Assembly (NCBI GenBank): GCA_963667815.1
Contig: OY764021.1
Length of the DNA stretch: 64,000 nucleotides
From: Saccharicrinis sp963667815
GTDB taxonomy: Bacteria; Bacteroidota; Bacteroidia; Bacteroidales; Marinilabiliaceae
Strand: one strand, 5' to 3'
Position numbers and translations under genes: made by a program. Under the pieces are notes generated by a model that saw nothing but the letters and a program-made list of their open reading frames with translations, was not told the origin of the DNA and made no database searches. Shown piece by piece: positions 27,600 to 37,127 of the stretch (position 1 is its first letter; each line of letters begins with the position of its first letter).

Positions 27600-28574
27600 A
27601 TGGCAATATCAAATATCATTAAAAAGCCCATTAAAGAAGAAATGTCTCAGTTTGAGCCTTTTTTTAAGGAGCAACTAAAGTCAAAAATTCCTCTTTTGGG
27701 TATTATTACCAATTATATTTTGCGCAGAAAAGGAAAGCAAATGCGTCCCATGTTGGTTTTTTTAAGTGCAAAACTTACCGGTACTTCATCCGAATCTACA
27801 TACGTTGCTGCAACATTAATTGAGTTACTACATACTGCCACTTTAATTCACGATGACGTAGTTGACGAGACCTACCAACGCAGAGGTTTCTTTTCTGTAA
27901 ATGCCTTATGGAAATCGAAGATTGCAGTTTTAGTAGGTGATTATTTCTTATCCAGAGGACTGTCACTTGCTTTAGAAAAAGATCAGATTGGGGTTTTAAA
28001 AGCCGTTTCGGAAGCTGTTACATCTATGGCTGAAGGTGAATTATTACAAATTGAAAAAAGTCGCAAGCTTGATATTACTGAAGAGGTTTATTATGATATT
28101 ATTACAAAAAAGACTGCAACTCTAATTGCTGCTTGTACAACAGCCGGTCCTCTTTCTGTAAATGCCGATCAGGATAAGATTGACCTGCTAAAACAATTTG
28201 GTATTTACCTTGGTATTGCTTTTCAAATTAAAGACGACCTTTTTGATTATGAAAAAACGGATTTAATAGGTAAACCAACTGGTAACGATATTCGTGAAAA
28301 GAAAATGACCTTACCTTTAATTTACGTTTTAAACACTTGCGATAAAAAAGATAAAAAACGTATTCTGGCAACCATAAGAAAACATCATAAGAATGATAAA
28401 AAGGTAGCTGAAGTACTTGATTTTGTTCGCAAAAGTGGAGGAATTGAGTACACCTTTGATAAGATGATTCACTACCGTGATAAAGCCCTTGAGGTATTAA
28501 ACCAGTTTGAAGCATCAGAAGCAAAAGAAGCTATGATTGCATTGGTTCACTATACCACTGAAAGAAAAAAATAG
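27600..28574 (+). CDS. Long-chain all-trans polyprenyl diphosphate synthase
   Basis: Condenses IPP onto allylic diphosphates, most likely making the side chain of menaquinone. It has 324 residues. The first aspartate-rich motif is LIHDDVVDE (82-90), preceded by the GKQMRP substrate loop at 45-50; the second is IKDDLFDYEKTD, with GNDIREKKMTLPLIY after it. Small residues (TA at 79-80) before the first motif allow a long chain, so an octaprenyl/heptaprenyl-type product is likely. Called IspB-like in related genomes. Confidence 0.9.
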   Translation: MAISNIIKKPIKEEMSQFEPFFKEQLKSKIPLLGIITNYILRRKGKQMRPMLVFLSAKLTGTSSESTYVAATLIELLHTATLIHDDVVDETYQRRGFFSVNALWKSKIAVLVGDYFLSRGLSLALEKDQIGVLKAVSEAVTSMAEGELLQIEKSRKLDITEEVYYDIITKKTATLIAACTTAGPLSVNADQDKIDLLKQFGIYLGIAFQIKDDLFDYEKTDLIGKPTGNDIREKKMTLPLIYVLNTCDKKDKKRILATIRKHHKNDKKVAEVLDFVRKSGGIEYTFDKMIHYRDKALEVLNQFEASEAKEAMIALVHYTTERKK

Positions 28575-28659
28575 ATTAAGACATACCATAATTGAGGCCA
28601 CTCTAATTAAACATTTTGTTTACATTAAGTCTTTTACCTCAAATTAAAACACAAAAATC

Positions 28660-31437
28660 ATGTCCGATAAAAAAACATTATTTTTACTAGACGCCTACGC
28701 TTTAATATATCGTGCTTACTATGCATTTATCCGCGCACCCCGGGTTAATTCAAAAAAACTAAACACTTCAGCTATATATGGATTTACCAACTCTTTGCTG
28801 GAAGTACTTCAAAAGGAAAATCCTACTCACTTAGCCGTAGCGTTTGATCCTGCAGGGCCTACATTCAGACATGAGATGTATGAACCATACAAAGCTCAAC
28901 GTGAGGCTACTCCTGAAGACATAAAATTGGCTGTTCCATATATCAAACAACTATTAGAAGCCTTAAATATTCCGGTTTTAGAAGTAATGGGCTTTGAAGC
29001 AGATGATGTAGTTGGAACGGTATCCTTAATGGCAGAAAAAGCTGGTTTTGAGGTTTACATGATGACGCCGGATAAAGATTATGCGCAATTGGTATCGGAT
29101 CATGTAAAAATGTATAAGCCCCGAAGCAAAGGTGGTGGCATGGACATCCTGGGTATACCTGAAGTACAGGAAAAATTTGGTATAGAAGAACCTATTCAGG
29201 TTATTGATATACTTGCCTTACAAGGTGATGCTTCTGATAATATTCCTGGCTGCCCCGGCATTGGTGAAAAGGGAGCTAAAGACATCATAGGAAAATACAA
29301 AAGTATTAAAGGTATTTACGAAAAGATTGACGAATTTAAGGGGAAACGTAAAGAAAATCTGGTTAATTTTAAGGAACAAATTGAATTATCATATACACTA
29401 GCAACGATTAGCAGAGAAGTTCCGATTGAGTTTAATGAGGAAGATCTAAAGGTGTGTGAACCGGACAAAGATAAATTATTCCCATTACTTGAAGAGTTAG
29501 AGTTTAAGAGTATGATCCCTCGTTTTGGCGCCCCTGCTCCTACCACTCAGGCAGCACCTGCAATGCAAGGTGATTTATTTGGTCAGCCACAAGTTACTGA
29601 AGCACCTGGAATTACTTCTACTTTCAAAACAATTAATGATGTGGATCACACCTATTATTTGGTTGATAACGAACAAGCTTATGCATCTTTGGCTGCTGAA
29701 CTAAGTGTTCAAAAGGAATATTGTTTTGATACTGAAACAACAGGACTGGATGCAATATCAGCTGAATTGGTAGGCATTTCTTTTTCGTGGAAGGAACACG
29801 AATCTTACTATGTTCCTATTCCTGAAGGCAAAGATAAAGCACAAGAAATCATCAATCGTTTTAAACTGGTTTTAGAAGATGAAAAAATTCTTAAAATTGG
29901 TCAGAACCTCAAGTATGATATTCTGGTCCTAAAGAAATACGATATCAATGTAAAAGGACAGATCTTTGATACTATGGTGGCGCATCATCTGGCTTTACCA
30001 GGATTAAAAAGCAGCATGGATTTTATGGCAGAAACTTACCTTGGTTATTCTCCAGTAAAGATTGAAGAATTAATAGGTAAGAAAGGAAAGAATCAGCTTT
30101 CGTTCAGACAAGTTGAAATAGAAAAAGCCAAAGAATATGCCGCTGAAGATGCAGACATTACTTTGCAGTTAAAGAAGTTTTTGGAACCTAAATTAAAAGA
30201 ATCGGGATTAGAGGATCTTTTTTATCAAACTGAAATGCCATTACTATTAGTTTTGGCCGAAATGGAGGCTACAGGCGTTAAGTTAGATGTTGATGAGCTA
30301 AATGCATTTGCTGTTAAGCTTAAGGAACGAATTGCTACACTCGAAACTGATATTATTGAAATAGCTGGTAAAGAATTTAATATTGCCAGCCCAAAACAGG
30401 TTGGTGAAATTTTATTTGAACACCTGAAAATTGATGCTAAAGCCAAGAAAACAAAATCGGGTCAGTACAGTACCAATGAGGAAACACTTAATAAACTAAA
30501 AGGCAAACACGAAATAGTTGATAAGATACTGGATTACCGGGGATTGAAAAAACTATTAAGTACATATGTAGAAGCCCTACCTGCTTTGGTAAATCCGCAA
30601 ACTGGCAGAATTCATACCACTTATAACCAGGCTATGGTAGTTACCGGCCGTTTAAGTAGTACAAATCCCAACCTTCAGAACATTCCAATTCGTGATGAAG
30701 ATGGTAGAGAAATAAGAAAATCCTTTATTACCAGCGATGCTGAGCATGTATTTTTATCTGCCGACTACTCTCAGGTTGAATTACGTTTAATGGCACACCT
30801 AAGTCAGGATGAGCATTTATTAAATGCCTTTAATAATGGCGAAGATATTCATGCGGCAACTGCTGCTAAAATATACAAGGTGCCTTTAGAGAAAGTTTCC
30901 GCTGATATGAGACGAAAAGCAAAAACAGCCAATTTTGGTATTATTTATGGCATATCAGCCTTTGGTTTGGCAGAAAGGCTAAACATATCCAGAAGTGAAG
31001 CAAAAGAGCTTATTGATGGCTATTTTGAAAACTTCCCGCAGGTTAAAGAATATATGGACAAGAGCATCGAAATAGCCCGTGATAAAGGCTATGTTCAAAC
31101 TGTATTTGGCCGAAAAAGAAACTTACCTGACATTAATTCCAGAAATGGAGTTGTGAGAGGTATGGCTGAACGAAACGCCATCAATGCACCAATACAGGGT
31201 ACTGCAGCTGATATTATAAAAATGGCGATGGTTCATATTCAAAAAGAACTGGATCAACAACAGTTAAAATCAAAGATGATTCTTCAGGTACATGATGAAT
31301 TGAACTTTGATGTGGATAAAAATGAACTAGACCAAATAAAAGATATTGTGAAAAAGGGTATGGAAAATGCCTGCAAGTTATCAGTGCCTTTATCCGTTGA
31401 TATGGGTATTGGATCAAACTGGCATGAGGCACATTAA
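28660..31437 (+). CDS. polA: DNA polymerase I
   Basis: Repair and Okazaki-fragment polymerase of 925 residues. It has three domains: a 5'-3' exonuclease (about 1-300, FLLDAYALIYRAYYAF, GFEADDVVGT, ALQGDASDNIPG); a 3'-5' exonuclease that looks active (FDTETTGLD at about 356-364, GQNLKYDILVLK, YAAEDADIT); and the polymerase (TGRLSSTNPNLQNIP, SADYSQVELRLMAHLS, RRKAKTANFGIIYG, QVHDELNFD). Full length and intact. An IS4-family element begins 11 bases after its stop codon and separates it from a terminator hairpin now at 32893. Confidence 0.97.
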   Translation: MSDKKTLFLLDAYALIYRAYYAFIRAPRVNSKKLNTSAIYGFTNSLLEVLQKENPTHLAVAFDPAGPTFRHEMYEPYKAQREATPEDIKLAVPYIKQLLEALNIPVLEVMGFEADDVVGTVSLMAEKAGFEVYMMTPDKDYAQLVSDHVKMYKPRSKGGGMDILGIPEVQEKFGIEEPIQVIDILALQGDASDNIPGCPGIGEKGAKDIIGKYKSIKGIYEKIDEFKGKRKENLVNFKEQIELSYTLATISREVPIEFNEEDLKVCEPDKDKLFPLLEELEFKSMIPRFGAPAPTTQAAPAMQGDLFGQPQVTEAPGITSTFKTINDVDHTYYLVDNEQAYASLAAELSVQKEYCFDTETTGLDAISAELVGISFSWKEHESYYVPIPEGKDKAQEIINRFKLVLEDEKILKIGQNLKYDILVLKKYDINVKGQIFDTMVAHHLALPGLKSSMDFMAETYLGYSPVKIEELIGKKGKNQLSFRQVEIEKAKEYAAEDADITLQLKKFLEPKLKESGLEDLFYQTEMPLLLVLAEMEATGVKLDVDELNAFAVKLKERIATLETDIIEIAGKEFNIASPKQVGEILFEHLKIDAKAKKTKSGQYSTNEETLNKLKGKHEIVDKILDYRGLKKLLSTYVEALPALVNPQTGRIHTTYNQAMVVTGRLSSTNPNLQNIPIRDEDGREIRKSFITSDAEHVFLSADYSQVELRLMAHLSQDEHLLNAFNNGEDIHAATAAKIYKVPLEKVSADMRRKAKTANFGIIYGISAFGLAERLNISRSEAKELIDGYFENFPQVKEYMDKSIEIARDKGYVQTVFGRKRNLPDINSRNGVVRGMAERNAINAPIQGTAADIIKMAMVHIQKELDQQQLKSKMILQVHDELNFDVDKNELDQIKDIVKKGMENACKLSVPLSVDMGIGSNWHEAH

Positions 31438-31439
31438 TT

Positions 31440-31448
31440 ATACTTTAT
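31440..31448. repeat. Target-site duplication, left copy
   Basis: atactttat at 31440-31448 recurs at 32872-32880 on the far side of the IS4-family element. The 9-bp length fits the family. Confidence 0.88.
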
Positions 31449-32871
31449 CACTAGTGACCGAGTAAAAAATAAAAGAGGGTAGTCCCTTTCGGTTTCCCCT
31501 CAAAGTTGTAAATTGATTTTGCGAAACTTTTTACAACATGAGCAAAAATAGTGAAATAAAATTTGTCGGTCAGCCGATATTCAAACAGATAATAGATTTG
31601 TTAAAAGTAGTAGACATACCATCCTTAATTAAGCAACACAATAGCGACCGCTATTACAAGGCATTCAAGACCCAAACGCATATTATTACCATGCTGTTTG
31701 GAATATTTAGTCGTTGCGATTCAATGACTGAAATCTGTGAAGGAATGCGTGCATTGGGCGGAAAATTGAATCATTTAGGTCTGGAAAAAGCACCGGCTAA
31801 AAGTACTGCTGGTGATGGATTGCGTAATCGAGACAACCGCTTTTTCGAGTCGTTATATTTTGATCTGGTTAAGAAATACCAAACTTTTTTGTCGGACAGC
31901 CGGACTTATGGACTGACTTTTAAAGAGGTTTTGTTGATTGATTCAACAACCATCCGATTGTTTAGTGATGTTCTTAAAGGAGTGGGAAGAAACCCCAAAG
32001 GTGATGGCAAGAAGAAGGGTGGGCTCAAAGTCCATATGCTTATTGATGCCGTACAATCAGTAGGGAGGTTCGTAAAAGTTACAGCAGCTAAGGTACATGA
32101 CAAAAACTTTCTTAAAAGCCTAGAGTTAATATCGCATAGCATGATCGTTTTTGATAAGGCCTACAACTATTATCATCAGTTTGCTTTATGGACTCATCAG
32201 CAAGTCTATTTTGTAACCCGTTTAAAGAAAAATGCAGTTTACACAATTATAGAAACACATAAGACTGGATATAAAAAGAAAGGTGTCGCCAAAGTCCTAA
32301 AAGATCAGACCATAGAGTTGGAATACTATCCAGAAAACGAAGATGGAGGGAAGCAATATAAAATAAAGAAGACTATAAGACTTAGAAAAGTGGCTTACCA
32401 AGATGATCGGAATCGTTATTTTGAGTTTTTAACCAATAATTTTGAAATATCAGCAGAAGAAGTGGCATTTTTATACAAGAAGCGTTGGGGTATAGAACTG
32501 CTTTTCAAAAAGATGAAGCAGAACTTTCAGCTTCACTACTTCTATGGTGAGAACGAGAATGCAATCCGAACCCAGGTTTGGTGCACATTAATCGCTCAGC
32601 TTTTAATGACTGTAATACAGAAGAAGGCCCAAACAAAGAAAGCATTTTCTGTAGTTGCGTCTTTAGTAAGGATACACCTGATTAGCATGCTTGAATTGAC
32701 AGAACTATTGCGAAATAAGAATAGAAGCTTTACAAAGCAAATTAGCGGATCCCCTGGACAATTGAAGTTGATTTGGAATGGGGTCTGATTTTTAATTAAA
32801 AAACGAATGCCCTGTTTATGGGCGTTACAGAAGATAATTTTTAATATCCAGACTTTAGTCGGTTAATAGTG
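31449..32871 (+). mobile_element. IS4-family insertion sequence, 1423 bp, complete
   Basis: Bounded by imperfect 18-bp terminal inverted repeats: cactagtgaccgagtaaa (31449-31466) and tttagtcggttaatagtg (32854-32871), 15 of 18 matching. It is flanked by the direct repeat atactttat on both sides. It carries one intact transposase gene in the same direction as polA. The intact gene and exact duplication indicate a recent insertion. Confidence 0.93.
31538..32788 (+). CDS. IS4-family DDE transposase
   Basis: Cut-and-paste transposase of 416 residues, intact. The N-terminal domain resembles DUF4372 (FVGQPIFKQIIDLL). Catalytic triad: Asp in LLIDSTTIRLFS, Asp in IVFDKAYNYYHQ, and Glu in the IS4 signature YKKRWGIELLFKKMK, which matches Y-(2)-R-(3)-E-(6)-K exactly. 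It occupies most of the element, leaving 89 bp of left and 83 bp of right non-coding sequence. Confidence 0.95.
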   Translation: MSKNSEIKFVGQPIFKQIIDLLKVVDIPSLIKQHNSDRYYKAFKTQTHIITMLFGIFSRCDSMTEICEGMRALGGKLNHLGLEKAPAKSTAGDGLRNRDNRFFESLYFDLVKKYQTFLSDSRTYGLTFKEVLLIDSTTIRLFSDVLKGVGRNPKGDGKKKGGLKVHMLIDAVQSVGRFVKVTAAKVHDKNFLKSLELISHSMIVFDKAYNYYHQFALWTHQQVYFVTRLKKNAVYTIIETHKTGYKKKGVAKVLKDQTIELEYYPENEDGGKQYKIKKTIRLRKVAYQDDRNRYFEFLTNNFEISAEEVAFLYKKRWGIELLFKKMKQNFQLHYFYGENENAIRTQVWCTLIAQLLMTVIQKKAQTKKAFSVVASLVRIHLISMLELTELLRNKNRSFTKQISGSPGQLKLIWNGV

Positions 32872-32880
32872 ATACTTTAT
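32872..32880. repeat. Target-site duplication, right copy
   Basis: Second atactttat, directly after the right inverted repeat of the IS4-family element. Confidence 0.88.
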
Positions 32881-32892
32881 CATAAAATACTG

Positions 32893-32932
32893 AAGAGCCA
32901 TTATCTATTTACTTAGAAATGGCTCTTTTTAG
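32893..32932 (+). terminator. Terminator hairpin, probably polA's own, displaced by the IS
   Basis: aagagccatt (32893-32902) pairs with aatggctctt (32918-32927) and a T-rich run follows. Without the IS the hairpin would lie about 22 bases after the polA stop codon. The rest of the gap up to 33201 is AT-rich and shows nothing else recognisable. Confidence 0.8.
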
Positions 32933-33201
32933 TTTTTTCACATTCTTCAATTAATTGTATTTCATCTCCTAAGCTTCATGCTCTTTGTTAATAAACTTAT
33001 TCCCTTTCTCAACTTTAACCTTTATCCTTGATACCTACCCTTTTCCAGCGTTAACATCGTATTAACACGGTTTTCGTTCAATTCTATTAAACTTTACAGG
33101 GTGTATTTCACTTTTATACTAAAGAAAGTTTACTAAAGGACATTTTTACCGAAGGATTAAAAATTCTTTAACGTCTGATAAAATAGAAAGAACTAGAAAC
33201 A

Positions 33202-35634
33202 ATGAAGATAAAATTATCCATGATTTTAATGGGGGTGCTCCTGGCACTTTCCAGTGTATATGCCAGCGATCCGGAAAATGCTGGAGAAGAAAAAGTTGTA
33301 AAGGGAAAAGTTTCCGATAGAAAAACCAAGAAACCTGTAGAGTATGCTACTGTAGCGGTTTATAAAAAAGCAGATGATTCTGTTGTAACCGGTACAATCA
33401 GTGACGAAAACGGTGAATTTAAGATTAAAGACCTTGAACCCGGTGAGTTCTACATTGTGGTTTCTTTTTTGGGTTACGATGATAAAAGATACGATGATAT
33501 CGTCGTTGATAAAAAACGTGGTGTAGTTGACCTGGGCGATATCATTATGGGATCCAACTCTAAAAACCTGGATGAAGTAGAAGTTGTTGCTGAACGTCAA
33601 TCGGTTGAATTTAAAATTGACAAGAAGGTTGTTAGTGTAGGAAAACAAATGACCTCAGCTTCACTATCTGCTGTTGAAGTTTTAGAAAATGTGCCATCAA
33701 TACGTGTGGATATTGAAGGTAATGTTTCTCTTAGAGGAAGTACAGGTTTTACTGTACTTATCGATGGTAAACCAACGGTTTTAGATCCTTCTGATGCTTT
33801 AAGACAAACGCCCGCATCAACCATTGAAAATATTGAAATCATTACCAATCCATCAGCAAAATATCAGCCTGACGGAACCGGCGGAATCATTAATATCATT
33901 ACCAAAAAGAATCGCATGCAAGGTGTTCAGGGTTTAATTAACCTAAAAGCGGGTAAATTCGGACAATACGGTGGTGATGTATTACTAAACTGGCGTAAAA
34001 AAGATGTTAATTTTTATGTGGGTGGTGACTATAATGAACGTCCTTTCCCGGGCGAGTCTTATTCTGAAAGACAGACAACTTCAGAAGGAATAACAACCAT
34101 CCAAAAATCGTATGGAGACAACGACCGTAGTTTTAATGGAGGAAGTTTTCGTGCCGGACTGGATTGGGATATCTCAGAAAGTGACTATTTTTCTTTTGGT
34201 ATCAGAACAGGAAAATATGATATGGAAGGTGAATCAAGCCAGTTGTATACTACAACTACCATACCTGAGTCTGACACCAAAATAGAAGATAATGAAAGTG
34301 AATCTGGCAGAGGTGGTTCATACTATTCTTTAACTGGTAATTACCAAAAAAAGTTTGAACAGGAAGGTCATGAATTATCTGCCCAATTAAACTATCGTTA
34401 TCGTGATGGTGAAGAAGACAATAAAAACAGGCTATACGAAAACAATAGTGCTACAGCATCATCAGGAACATATACCACTGAGGATGGACCTTCAAAACGC
34501 TATGAACTTAAAATTGATTATACTAAACCTATCGGAGCTAAAGATCGTTTTGAAGCAGGTTTTCAGGGAAGATCAAGCAACAGTGATGACATTACTTCAT
34601 TATCACTTTTTGATACCAATATCAACGATTTTCAGCTTCAAGCTGACCGAAGTAACGCCATTAATTACAAACGCAATATTTACGCTCTTTACACTATTTA
34701 CAACGGTGAATACGCAAAATTGGGTTATCAGATTGGTTTAAGAGGTGAATACACCAAAAGAGATATCACAAATAATCAAGACAATCAAGAGTTTACAATT
34801 GATCGATGGGACTACTTCCCTACCGTTCATCTGTCATATCAATTACCTGCTAACAATCAGATAATGGCCAGTTACTCACGACGTATTGACCGACCACGTG
34901 GATACTTCCTTGAGCCATTTATTACCTGGGAAGACATGTATAATGTTCGTATGGGTGATCCCGGCATTGATCCTGAATATATTGATGCCATGGAGTTGGG
35001 ATTCTTAAAAAAATGGGATAAATCTCAATTATCATTAGAAGGTTATTATCGTATCACACATAACAAAGTTGAACGTATTCAAAGCGTTTATCAGGAGGGT
35101 ATTTTAATGACTTCATTTGCAAACGTAGGTACTGATTACTCTTTAGGTATGGATGCTACTTATAATGTACCATTATTTAAATGGTGGGAAGTAAATTTAA
35201 TGGGTAACCTTTACAACTACAAAGTTGAAGGAACAATGAACGGGAGGTCTTATGACAATACTTCATTTAACTGGAGTTCTCGATTAAACAATACTTTCAA
35301 AATTATTAAAAAGATACAGCTACAGTTAAACGGGGATTACAACAGTCCTACGGTAACTTCACAAGGAGAAACCAAAGAATATTATGCTCTTAACGGTGCG
35401 GTAAGGATGGATTTTCTGGATCGTAAGATGTCGGCAGTGGTTCAGGTAAGAGATATCTTTGGAACAGCAAACAGAGTATCTATTACAGAAGATGATAATT
35501 TTTATAACTATCAAAAATGGGAAAGAAAGTCTCCTTTTGTTTCATTCACACTAAGCTATCGTCTAAACAATTTCATGCAAAAACGCAGAAATGGCGGTAA
35601 TGAAGGAGGTGGAATGGATGATGAAGGATTTTAG
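33202..35634 (+). CDS. TonB-dependent outer-membrane receptor (OMP_b-brl type) with carboxypeptidase-like N-terminal domain
   Basis: Outer-membrane beta-barrel of 810 residues. Signal peptide about 1-21 (MKIKLSMILMGVLLALSSVYA region), carboxypeptidase-regulatory-like domain about 33-115 (VVKGKVSDRKTKKPVEYATV), plug about 120-230 (VEVLENVPSIRVDIEGNVSL, INIITKKNRMQG) and barrel to the end, with a Gly-rich acidic tail. It belongs to the branch usually unlinked to SusD, and no SusD gene is nearby, so the substrate (siderophore, peptide or other) is open. Monocistronic with its own terminator. Confidence 0.9.
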   Translation: MKIKLSMILMGVLLALSSVYASDPENAGEEKVVKGKVSDRKTKKPVEYATVAVYKKADDSVVTGTISDENGEFKIKDLEPGEFYIVVSFLGYDDKRYDDIVVDKKRGVVDLGDIIMGSNSKNLDEVEVVAERQSVEFKIDKKVVSVGKQMTSASLSAVEVLENVPSIRVDIEGNVSLRGSTGFTVLIDGKPTVLDPSDALRQTPASTIENIEIITNPSAKYQPDGTGGIINIITKKNRMQGVQGLINLKAGKFGQYGGDVLLNWRKKDVNFYVGGDYNERPFPGESYSERQTTSEGITTIQKSYGDNDRSFNGGSFRAGLDWDISESDYFSFGIRTGKYDMEGESSQLYTTTTIPESDTKIEDNESESGRGGSYYSLTGNYQKKFEQEGHELSAQLNYRYRDGEEDNKNRLYENNSATASSGTYTTEDGPSKRYELKIDYTKPIGAKDRFEAGFQGRSSNSDDITSLSLFDTNINDFQLQADRSNAINYKRNIYALYTIYNGEYAKLGYQIGLRGEYTKRDITNNQDNQEFTIDRWDYFPTVHLSYQLPANNQIMASYSRRIDRPRGYFLEPFITWEDMYNVRMGDPGIDPEYIDAMELGFLKKWDKSQLSLEGYYRITHNKVERIQSVYQEGILMTSFANVGTDYSLGMDATYNVPLFKWWEVNLMGNLYNYKVEGTMNGRSYDNTSFNWSSRLNNTFKIIKKIQLQLNGDYNSPTVTSQGETKEYYALNGAVRMDFLDRKMSAVVQVRDIFGTANRVSITEDDNFYNYQKWERKSPFVSFTLSYRLNNFMQKRRNGGNEGGGMDDEGF

Positions 35635-35656
35635 TAAATCATAATTTCATTAAGGG

Positions 35657-35698
35657 AAAAAAGGCCGTTTCAAAGTAGATTGTTACGGCCTTTTTTAT
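35657..35698 (+). terminator. Rho-independent terminator after the TonB receptor gene
   Basis: aaaaaaggccgt (35657-35668) pairs perfectly with acggcctttttt (35685-35696); loop 16 bases. Confidence 0.9.
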
Positions 35699-35750
35699 GT
35701 CTTGTTTCTTGCACAATAACTTACATATATATGGCTATTTGATTTGAATT

Positions 35751-35923
35751 TAAACCACCCCGTCAGATATTCGTACCTCATTTCTGCCACCCCTCCTTAT
35801 TAAGGCGGGGAGTATTGTAATGAAAACCATTTCTTTTAGGAAAGTAACAAATACTAAGTGCTGTAAATCAACTCTCCTCCTGTTTTAGGAGGAGTACCCG
35901 AGGAACGAGGGGGAGGTGGTTTA
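35751..35923. repeat. DUF559-associated hairpin module, copy 1
   Basis: A 173-bp block bounded by the 9-bp inverted repeat TAAACCACC (35751-35759) / GGTGGTTTA (35915-35923). Inside are two hairpins: an imperfect one, cccctcctt/aaggcgggg, at about 35794-35814, and a perfect one, ctcctcct/aggaggag, at 35872-35892 with loop gtttt. The last three bases (TTA) are the complement of the stop codon of the neighbouring DUF559 gene, so module and gene are fused into one unit. Confidence 0.85.
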
Positions 35924-36274
35924 TAAAGTACGATTATTGACCTCCTTTATTTCTCTAATTATAACATCTAAATGTTCAAAAACCATCCTATTTTCAAATC
36001 TTAATATGGTTATTCCAAGATTACGTAGATACTGATCTCTTTTGATATCAGACTCTTGATTATAGAAATGAAAGTCCCCATCTAATTCTATAGCCAATTT
36101 TAATTCTGGACAATAAAAATCCAGGATATAATGATCAACCGAATGTTGCCGTCGAAATTTTAGATTATTGACTTGTTTTGATTTTAAGAATTTCCAGAGT
36201 GTAGCTTCTGCTGGTGTTAAATGATTTCGCAGGTATTTTCTTCTTTGCTTAAGGTTTGGTTTATTATGATCCAT
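35921..36274 (-). CDS. DUF559 (Vsr-like) endonuclease-domain protein, copy 1
   Basis: 117 residues, a single PD-(D/E)xK-type nuclease domain related to Vsr. Signature LTPAEATLWKFLKSKQ at about 18-33, then KFRRQHSVDHYILDFYCP with the conserved Asp, IELDGDFH with the catalytic Glu-Asp, and GITILRFEN. No other domain is present. It is bracketed by hairpin modules and present again, identical in protein sequence, 571 bp downstream. DNA cleavage activity is expected from the family; a link to spread of the surrounding repeat is inferred. Confidence 0.85.
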   Translation of the reverse strand: MDHNKPNLKQRRKYLRNHLTPAEATLWKFLKSKQVNNLKFRRQHSVDHYILDFYCPELKLAIELDGDFHFYNQESDIKRDQYLRNLGITILRFENRMVFEHLDVIIREIKEVNNRTL

Positions 36275-36321
36275 AATTTAAGATTTTTATTTATCATCTT
36301 AAATATAAATAATTTGACTTA

Positions 36322-36494
36322 TAAACCACCCCGTCAGATTTTCGTGCCTCTAATCTGCCACCCCTCCTTGTTAAGGTGGGGAGTATTGTAATGAAAACCA
36401 TTTCTTTTAGGAAAGTAACAAATACTAAGTGCTGTAAATCAACTCTCCTCCTGTTTTAGGAGGAGTACCCGAGGAACGAGGGGGAGGTGGTTTA
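36322..36494. repeat. DUF559-associated hairpin module, copy 2
   Basis: Same structure as copy 1 (35751-35923), with taaaccacc and ggtggttta ends and both hairpins, and only a few substitutions in the left hairpin region. It lies 571 bp after copy 1, so the unit (module plus DUF559 gene) is a tandem direct repeat. Confidence 0.85.
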
Positions 36495-36845
36495 TAAAGT
36501 ACGATTATTGACCTCCTTTATTTCTCTAATTATAACATCTAAATGTTCAAAAACCATCCTATTTTCAAATCTTAATATGGTTATTCCAAGATTACGTAGA
36601 TACTGATCTCTTTTGATATCAGACTCTTGATTATAGAAATGAAAGTCCCCATCTAATTCTATAGCCAATTTTAATTCTGGACAATAAAAATCCAGGATAT
36701 AATGATCAACCGAATGTTGCCGTCGAAATTTTAGATTATTGACTTGTTTTGATTTTAAGAATTTCCAGAGTGTAGCTTCTGCTGGTGTTAAATGATTTCG
36801 TAGGTATTTTCTTCTTTGCTTAAGGTTTGGTTTATTATGATCCAT
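36492..36845 (-). CDS. DUF559 (Vsr-like) endonuclease-domain protein, copy 2
   Basis: Protein sequence identical to the gene at 35921-36274 over all 117 residues; the DNA differs by a synonymous base near the N-terminal end (cgc versus cgt context). The near identity indicates a recent tandem duplication or gene conversion. Same nuclease signature residues, same orientation, same fusion of the stop codon with the end of a hairpin module. Confidence 0.85.
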   Translation of the reverse strand: MDHNKPNLKQRRKYLRNHLTPAEATLWKFLKSKQVNNLKFRRQHSVDHYILDFYCPELKLAIELDGDFHFYNQESDIKRDQYLRNLGITILRFENRMVFEHLDVIIREIKEVNNRTL

Positions 36846-36891
36846 AATTTAAGATTTTTATTTATCATCTTAAATATAAATAATTTGAATT

Positions 36892-37021
36892 TAAACCACC
36901 CCGTCAGATATTCGTGCCTCTAATCTGCCACCCCTCCTTATTAAGGCGGGGAGTATTGTAATGAAAACCATTTATCTTAGGAGAGTAACAAATATAAGTG
37001 CTGTAAATCAACTCTCCTCCT
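36892..37021. repeat. Hairpin module copy 3, left part, interrupted by an IS110-type element
   Basis: It matches the first about 130 bases of copies 1 and 2 up to ctctcctcct and then breaks off. The missing right part (aggaggagtacccga...ggtggttta) reappears at 38584-38622. The break falls in the loop of the ctcctcct/aggaggag hairpin. No DUF559 gene follows this third module. Confidence 0.85.
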
Positions 37022-37052
37022 TCAAAAGGCTGTATGTTTGTAATAAGAGTAA

Positions 37053-37127
37053 TGCATAAGCTTCTAAAGTTTTCTAAATTAGATATGAAGAAAAGAATTC
37101 TAATTACCAAAACACGAAGCTTATGCA
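37053..37127 (+). promoter_or_regulatory. Inverted repeat that includes the transposase start codon
   Basis: tgcataagcttc (37053-37064) and gaagcttatgca (37116-37127) are perfect 12-bp complements. The ATG at 37123-37125 lies in the right arm, so folding of a read-through transcript would hide the start. Comparable start-masking hairpins limit transposase synthesis from outside promoters in other IS families. Confidence 0.6.

Noticed and set aside
35921..36845. The DUF559 genes as true Vsr mismatch-repair endonucleases
   Set aside because: They are much shorter in specific motifs, are not beside a cytosine methylase gene and are fused to repeat modules; only the nuclease fold is shared.
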